7,346 bases of DNA, from contig CAMNBY010000199.1 in assembly GCA_946533615.1 (NCBI GenBank), forward strand, positions 1-7,346, given 5' to 3'. The first letter of the stretch is position 1, and every line of letters begins with the position of its first letter. Position numbers and translations under genes: made by a program. The notes below the pieces were generated by a model. It was given only the letters and a program-made list of their open reading frames with translations, had not been told where the DNA came from and made no database searches. This document shows, piece by piece, positions 4,669 through 7,346 of this stretch. The stretch is from an uncultured Clostridia bacterium. Its GTDB lineage: Bacteria > Bacillota > Clostridia > Oscillospirales > Ruminococcaceae.

Positions 4669-5916
4669 ATGGAACAACACGGAATAAGCAAGCTCGACCT
4701 TAAAAGGCGGAACCGTATGCAGGTGCTGAAGATACTCAAGCAGCGCGGCCCGACCTCGAGAATAGACATTGCAGGTATGCTGGAGCTCACAAGAGCCGCA
4801 GTTACGATAATCACCAACGAGATGATCGAGCAGGGCATAATCCAGGAGATCGGCGAGTACAAGCACGTTAACGAAAAAGCCCCGAGAGGCCGCAAGAAAA
4901 TACTCATCGACATCAACCACCACTACAAGTTCGCCATCGGCGTAACGGTAGAGGAGGACGTTGTCAGTGTCGGACTTTCCACCCTGGCGGGTGATGTTCT
5001 TGACAAGCGCAACGCCGCCGTGGATCAGAACACAGACCGCAAGGACATCTACGATTTCATCGAGCGCTCGATAAGAGAAGTCATGAGCGACAACTGCCTT
5101 GACAAGACCTCTATCCTCGGCATCGGCTTCGGCATTTTCCCGACGATGTACGGACAGCTGAGCATCGACGTGAACGACGGTGCCCCCAACTACAAAAAAG
5201 TCCGCGACTATGTGGCCAAGTTCACCGACCTTCCCGTTGTTTTCGACAACAGCGTAAAGGGCACCGCGATGGCAAACATCGACTTCCAGAAGACCAAGGA
5301 TCCCAACAGGCAGAACATCGCGTTCCTGCAATACGGCACGACGATGCACTTCGTCGTCACCAACCTCAATGACCCGATCGTTTCATACGACAACAGAACG
5401 GGCTTCGTTGACAAGATGATAATAAACCCCACAGCCACCGAAAGATGCTCCTGCGGCAGGCGCGGCTGCGTCGAAAACGAGCTCACCCCTCAGGCGATAA
5501 TCCGCAAGATCGGCGCGATCTACTCGAAAGAGGCCACTCCCCTGCTTTACGAGGCCACCGAGGGCGACCGCTCGAAGCTTGATCTCGGGCTGATATACAG
5601 CTCCTACGTTCACAACGAGATGGCAGTTGTAAAGACCGTTGACAGCACGCTGGAGCTGACGGCTGTGCTGCTGAACAACCTTTACTTCTCGACCAACCCG
5701 CAGAAGATCGTGCTGCACCACTTCCGCTTTGACGCGAACGCTGACGACGACGCCTTCTTCACGATGCTGAAAAACCACGTCACCGCGATCGGCGGCGCCC
5801 GTGTTGCCAGCAAGATCGAGCCCTCGATAATCGAGGACAAGCACCGCTTCCTTGCAGGCTCTGCCATCGCTATCCGCGAGCTCTTCTTCGACAAGGGAGG
5901 ATACATTACTAAGTGA
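4669..5916 (+). CDS. ROK-family transcriptional regulator (NagC/XylR type)
   Basis: A 415-residue DNA-binding regulator of the ROK family, whose members usually sense a sugar or sugar phosphate and control carbohydrate genes. Residues about 14-75 form a winged helix-turn-helix with RIDIAGMLELTRAAVTIITN (31-50) as the helix-turn-helix core. Residues about 85-410 form the ROK domain, with GIGFGIFP (151-158), FDNSVKGTAMAN (192-203) and the cysteine motif CSCGRRGCVE (260-269). The kinase-type DxGGT is absent (GVTVEEDVV at 91-99), and the usual Glu-x-Gly-His before the cysteine motif is replaced by GFVDKM, so sugar kinase activity is unlikely and ligand binding may differ. The ATG at 4669 follows GGAGG by eight bases; a TTG at 4618 has no such site. 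It is monocistronic, ends in a strong terminator and converges on the GH5 gene. Confidence 0.92.
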   Translation: MEQHGISKLDLKRRNRMQVLKILKQRGPTSRIDIAGMLELTRAAVTIITNEMIEQGIIQEIGEYKHVNEKAPRGRKKILIDINHHYKFAIGVTVEEDVVSVGLSTLAGDVLDKRNAAVDQNTDRKDIYDFIERSIREVMSDNCLDKTSILGIGFGIFPTMYGQLSIDVNDGAPNYKKVRDYVAKFTDLPVVFDNSVKGTAMANIDFQKTKDPNRQNIAFLQYGTTMHFVVTNLNDPIVSYDNRTGFVDKMIINPTATERCSCGRRGCVENELTPQAIIRKIGAIYSKEATPLLYEATEGDRSKLDLGLIYSSYVHNEMAVVKTVDSTLELTAVLLNNLYFSTNPQKIVLHHFRFDANADDDAFFTMLKNHVTAIGGARVASKIEPSIIEDKHRFLAGSAIAIRELFFDKGGYITK

Positions 5917-5937
5917 CGCCTTGCGGCGATGAATAAT

Positions 5938-5982
5938 GGCCATTCGGCCGAAGTTTTCTGCTTCGGCCGAATGGCCTTTTTT
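5938..5982 (+). terminator. Strong intrinsic terminator of the ROK gene
   Basis: A perfect 16-bp stem, GGCCATTCGGCCGAAG (5938-5953) with its complement (5961-5976), a 7-base loop TTTTCTG and six T. There is no T-tract on the other strand, so it acts on plus-strand transcripts. A second small hairpin, GTCCGC-AGG-GCGGAC, follows at 5983-5997. Confidence 0.97.
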
Positions 5983-6000
5983 GTCCGCAGGGCGGACACC

Positions 6001-6040
6001 TTAACTGTTCACTTTCCACTTTTCACTATTCACTCTTCAC
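6001..6040. repeat. Heptanucleotide tandem array TTCACTN
   Basis: Units with exact 7-bp period start at 6008, 6015, 6022, 6029 and 6036: TTCACTT, TCCACTT, TTCACTA, TTCACTC, TTCAC. A degenerate unit TTAACTG precedes them at 6001. It lies between the convergent ROK and GH5 genes, 13 bp past the GH5 stop. No clear terminator for the GH5 gene is seen here. Confidence 0.85.
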
Positions 6041-6053
6041 CGAGCGAAGCGCT

Positions 6054-7223
6054 TCACGCATATACCTTCTTGATAGCATCAACTATCTCGGGGAAGTACC
6101 AGGCGGGGGGCAGGTTCCTGTCCATAAGACCGAAGTTCTCGCCGCCGCCTGCAACGGCGTTGTTGTCCCACCAGCAGCAGGGTATGCCAAGCTCCTTGGC
6201 GGCTGTGAGGTAGTCGGTGACGCAGTTTATCCGCGCCTCAAGATTGTCCTTGTTCACCGAGCCGAACTCGCCGACGATGACGGGTATCTGCTTGGAGATA
6301 AAGAGCTCGTCAAGCGTGGAGAAGAGATTCGGGATCTCGGAGTTGTTCGGGTCGTACTCGTCGGTGCCCTTTGTGTCAAGCGCAAAGGAATAGGGCAGGT
6401 AGGCATGAACAGACACGATGAGCTTGTCGTCGCCCTCGGGCAGCTCGATGGCTCTGAGGCAGTCCCTGCTTGAAGATGCGGCGTAGCCCGTTATCATCAG
6501 GTGGCGCTTGGCATTGTTGCCGCCTGAATTGCGGACGGTATCATAGAAGACTCTCTCGTACTCGTTTACGGTCTCGCGGGACTTCTTGTCGCCGCCTGAC
6601 CACTCCTTGTGGGTGCCGCGGAGTCTGGGCTCGTTGAGCCCCTCGAAGATCAGGTGCTCGTCGTAGTCCTTGAACTCCTCGCAGATCTGCTCCCAGAGGG
6701 CTTTGAGCTGGGCTTCGTCCTGCTCCTTGTCCTTGCCGTCCGGGAAGTACCACTCCTCGTGGTGGGTGTTCAGGATAACGTACATATCGTTTGCCATGCC
6801 GTAGTCAACGATCTCGCGCACCCTGTTCATCCACGCCTCATCGACCTTATAGTTCTCGTCCATGTGGTCGCCCCAGCTTACAGGCACGCGCATCACGTTG
6901 AAGCCCGCTTCCTTCAGCAGCTGCACCATAAAAACAGAGGTCTCGGCGCTTTGCCAGGTGGTCTCGTTCTTCACTCCGTTCTTGCCCGTGGCATCCATTG
7001 TGTTGCCGAGGTTCCAGCCGTATCTCATTTCCTTTACCAGCTCCCAGGACGAGATGTCTTTTATCTCGCCCGTAGGCGTGTAGAGGCGTTCTTCTTCCGC
7101 TGCGGAAGAGCTCTCCCCTACCGATGCCGCTCCCGAGCTGTCCTCGCTCCCGCAGCCCGACAACAGGCCGACAGACAGCGCCGCCGCAGCCAGCAGCGCA
7201 ACCATTTTCTTGATCTTCATCAT
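6054..7223 (-). CDS. GH5 family endoglucanase, predicted lipoprotein
   Basis: A secreted glycoside hydrolase of family 5, probably cleaving beta-1,4 or mixed-linked glucans on the cell surface. From the ATG at 7223 it has 389 residues. An N-terminal lipoprotein signal (KIKK, hydrophobic stretch, lipobox LSGC with C24) is followed by a Ser/Ala/Glu-rich linker to about residue 45 and then the (beta/alpha)8 catalytic domain. Seen landmarks are WNLGNTMDA (70-78), MRVPVSWGDH (111-120), NTHHEEW (152-158), FEGLNEPR with acid/base E198, VHAYLPY (272-278), VGEFGS with nucleophile E319, and WWDNN (351-355). The pattern resembles subfamily GH5_4, which includes endoglucanases, lichenases and xyloglucanases. 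No dockerin or binding module is present. AAGGAGG at 7230-7236 touches the ATG at 7229, so 7223 (or 7220) is the better start. No promoter is clear upstream. Confidence 0.93.
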   Translation of the reverse strand: MMKIKKMVALLAAAALSVGLLSGCGSEDSSGAASVGESSSAAEEERLYTPTGEIKDISSWELVKEMRYGWNLGNTMDATGKNGVKNETTWQSAETSVFMVQLLKEAGFNVMRVPVSWGDHMDENYKVDEAWMNRVREIVDYGMANDMYVILNTHHEEWYFPDGKDKEQDEAQLKALWEQICEEFKDYDEHLIFEGLNEPRLRGTHKEWSGGDKKSRETVNEYERVFYDTVRNSGGNNAKRHLMITGYAASSSRDCLRAIELPEGDDKLIVSVHAYLPYSFALDTKGTDEYDPNNSEIPNLFSTLDELFISKQIPVIVGEFGSVNKDNLEARINCVTDYLTAAKELGIPCCWWDNNAVAGGGENFGLMDRNLPPAWYFPEIVDAIKKVYA

Positions 7224-7234
7224 AATCATCCTCC

Positions 7235-7346
7235 TTTTTAATTCCCCCACCAGCTTTTGATCGAGCGCTTGGCGGAGCCTTGCGAGGCCTCCCCGGAGGG
7301 GAGGCGGTTTTTTAATTCACCCACCAATGCTTCAATTCATCGCTTG
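7235..7346. repeat. Imperfect direct repeat of about 38 bp upstream of the GH5 gene
   Basis: TTTTTAATTCCCCCACCAG (from 7235, running to CGCTTG at 7266-7271) is echoed by TTTTTAATTCACCCACCAA (from 7309, running to CGCTTG at 7341-7346). The offset is 74-75 bp and the second copy reaches the window edge. The first copy includes the GH5 ribosome binding region. Confidence 0.65.
7287..7313 (+). terminator. Terminator-like hairpin on the plus strand, upstream of GH5
   Basis: GCCTCCCC-GGA-GGGGAGGC (7287-7305), then GG and six T. It has terminator shape on the plus strand, but no plus-strand gene ends here within the window. It could block antisense or read-through transcription, or simply belong to the repeated spacer. 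On the minus strand it would be a stable hairpin in the GH5 leader if transcription starts beyond it. Confidence 0.6.

Noticed and set aside
4645..5943. Two long minus-strand frames opposite the ROK gene
   Set aside because: They are shadows of the ROK coding sequence, without motifs or start signals.
6609..7241. Plus-strand open frame of 210 codons opposite the GH5 gene
   Set aside because: It is antisense to a gene with intact catalytic motifs and a lipoprotein signal.

Overview
The window looks like a chromosome segment of a Gram-positive anaerobe of the class Clostridia, most likely a Ruminococcus-like member of the Oscillospiraceae. The signs are a secreted GH5 glucanase lipoprotein, a short Clostridia-type ThiF, a 2[4Fe-4S] ferredoxin, strong AGGAGG ribosome binding sites on nearly every gene, and GC-rich genes separated by AT-rich promoters. 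The genus is an inference from gene content and style.

Layout. Positions 229-1866 (minus strand) hold a thiamine thiazole operon, thiS-thiF-thiG. Upstream of it lie a consensus promoter (2189-2217), a canonical TPP riboswitch (about 2087-2183) and an intrinsic terminator (2041-2068). Positions 2509-3921 (minus) hold a PurF-family protein whose N-terminal catalytic cysteine and other glutamine-site residues are missing, while its PRPP loop and presumed iron-sulfur cysteines remain. Positions 4136-4306 (minus) hold a 56-residue ferredoxin with its own promoter and terminator. Positions 4669-5916 (plus) hold a ROK-family transcription regulator, with a perfect 11-bp inverted repeat over its promoter and a very strong terminator behind it. 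Positions 6054-7223 (minus) hold a GH5 endoglucanase lipoprotein, convergent with the regulator.

The intergenic DNA is rich in repeats. A family of about 65-78 bp has three good copies (136-213, 1972-2047, 2302-2379) and one degenerate copy (2378-2461). Each good copy sits against a seven-T tract on the minus strand. Two longer copies (1899-2047 and 2221-2379) directly flank the promoter-riboswitch cassette of the thi operon. A 16-bp GC hairpin sequence follows the stop codons of both thiG and the PurF-like gene. There are also arrays with a 7-bp period, a 33-bp-period tandem repeat between the ferredoxin and the ROK gene, and an imperfect 38-bp repeat upstream of the GH5 gene that runs to the window edge.

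How the parts fit. ThiS, ThiF and ThiG supply the sulfur carrier, its activating enzyme and the thiazole synthase, and the riboswitch shuts them off when TPP is plentiful. The PurF-family enzyme acts on PRPP; its product class feeds AIR, the precursor of the thiamine pyrimidine, but its broken glutaminase site makes its actual reaction uncertain. The ROK regulator and the GH5 enzyme suggest polysaccharide use, but a regulatory link between them is not shown. No complete novel defence or mobile system is visible. The most unusual items are the cysteine-less PurF paralog and the repeat-flanked riboswitch cassette.
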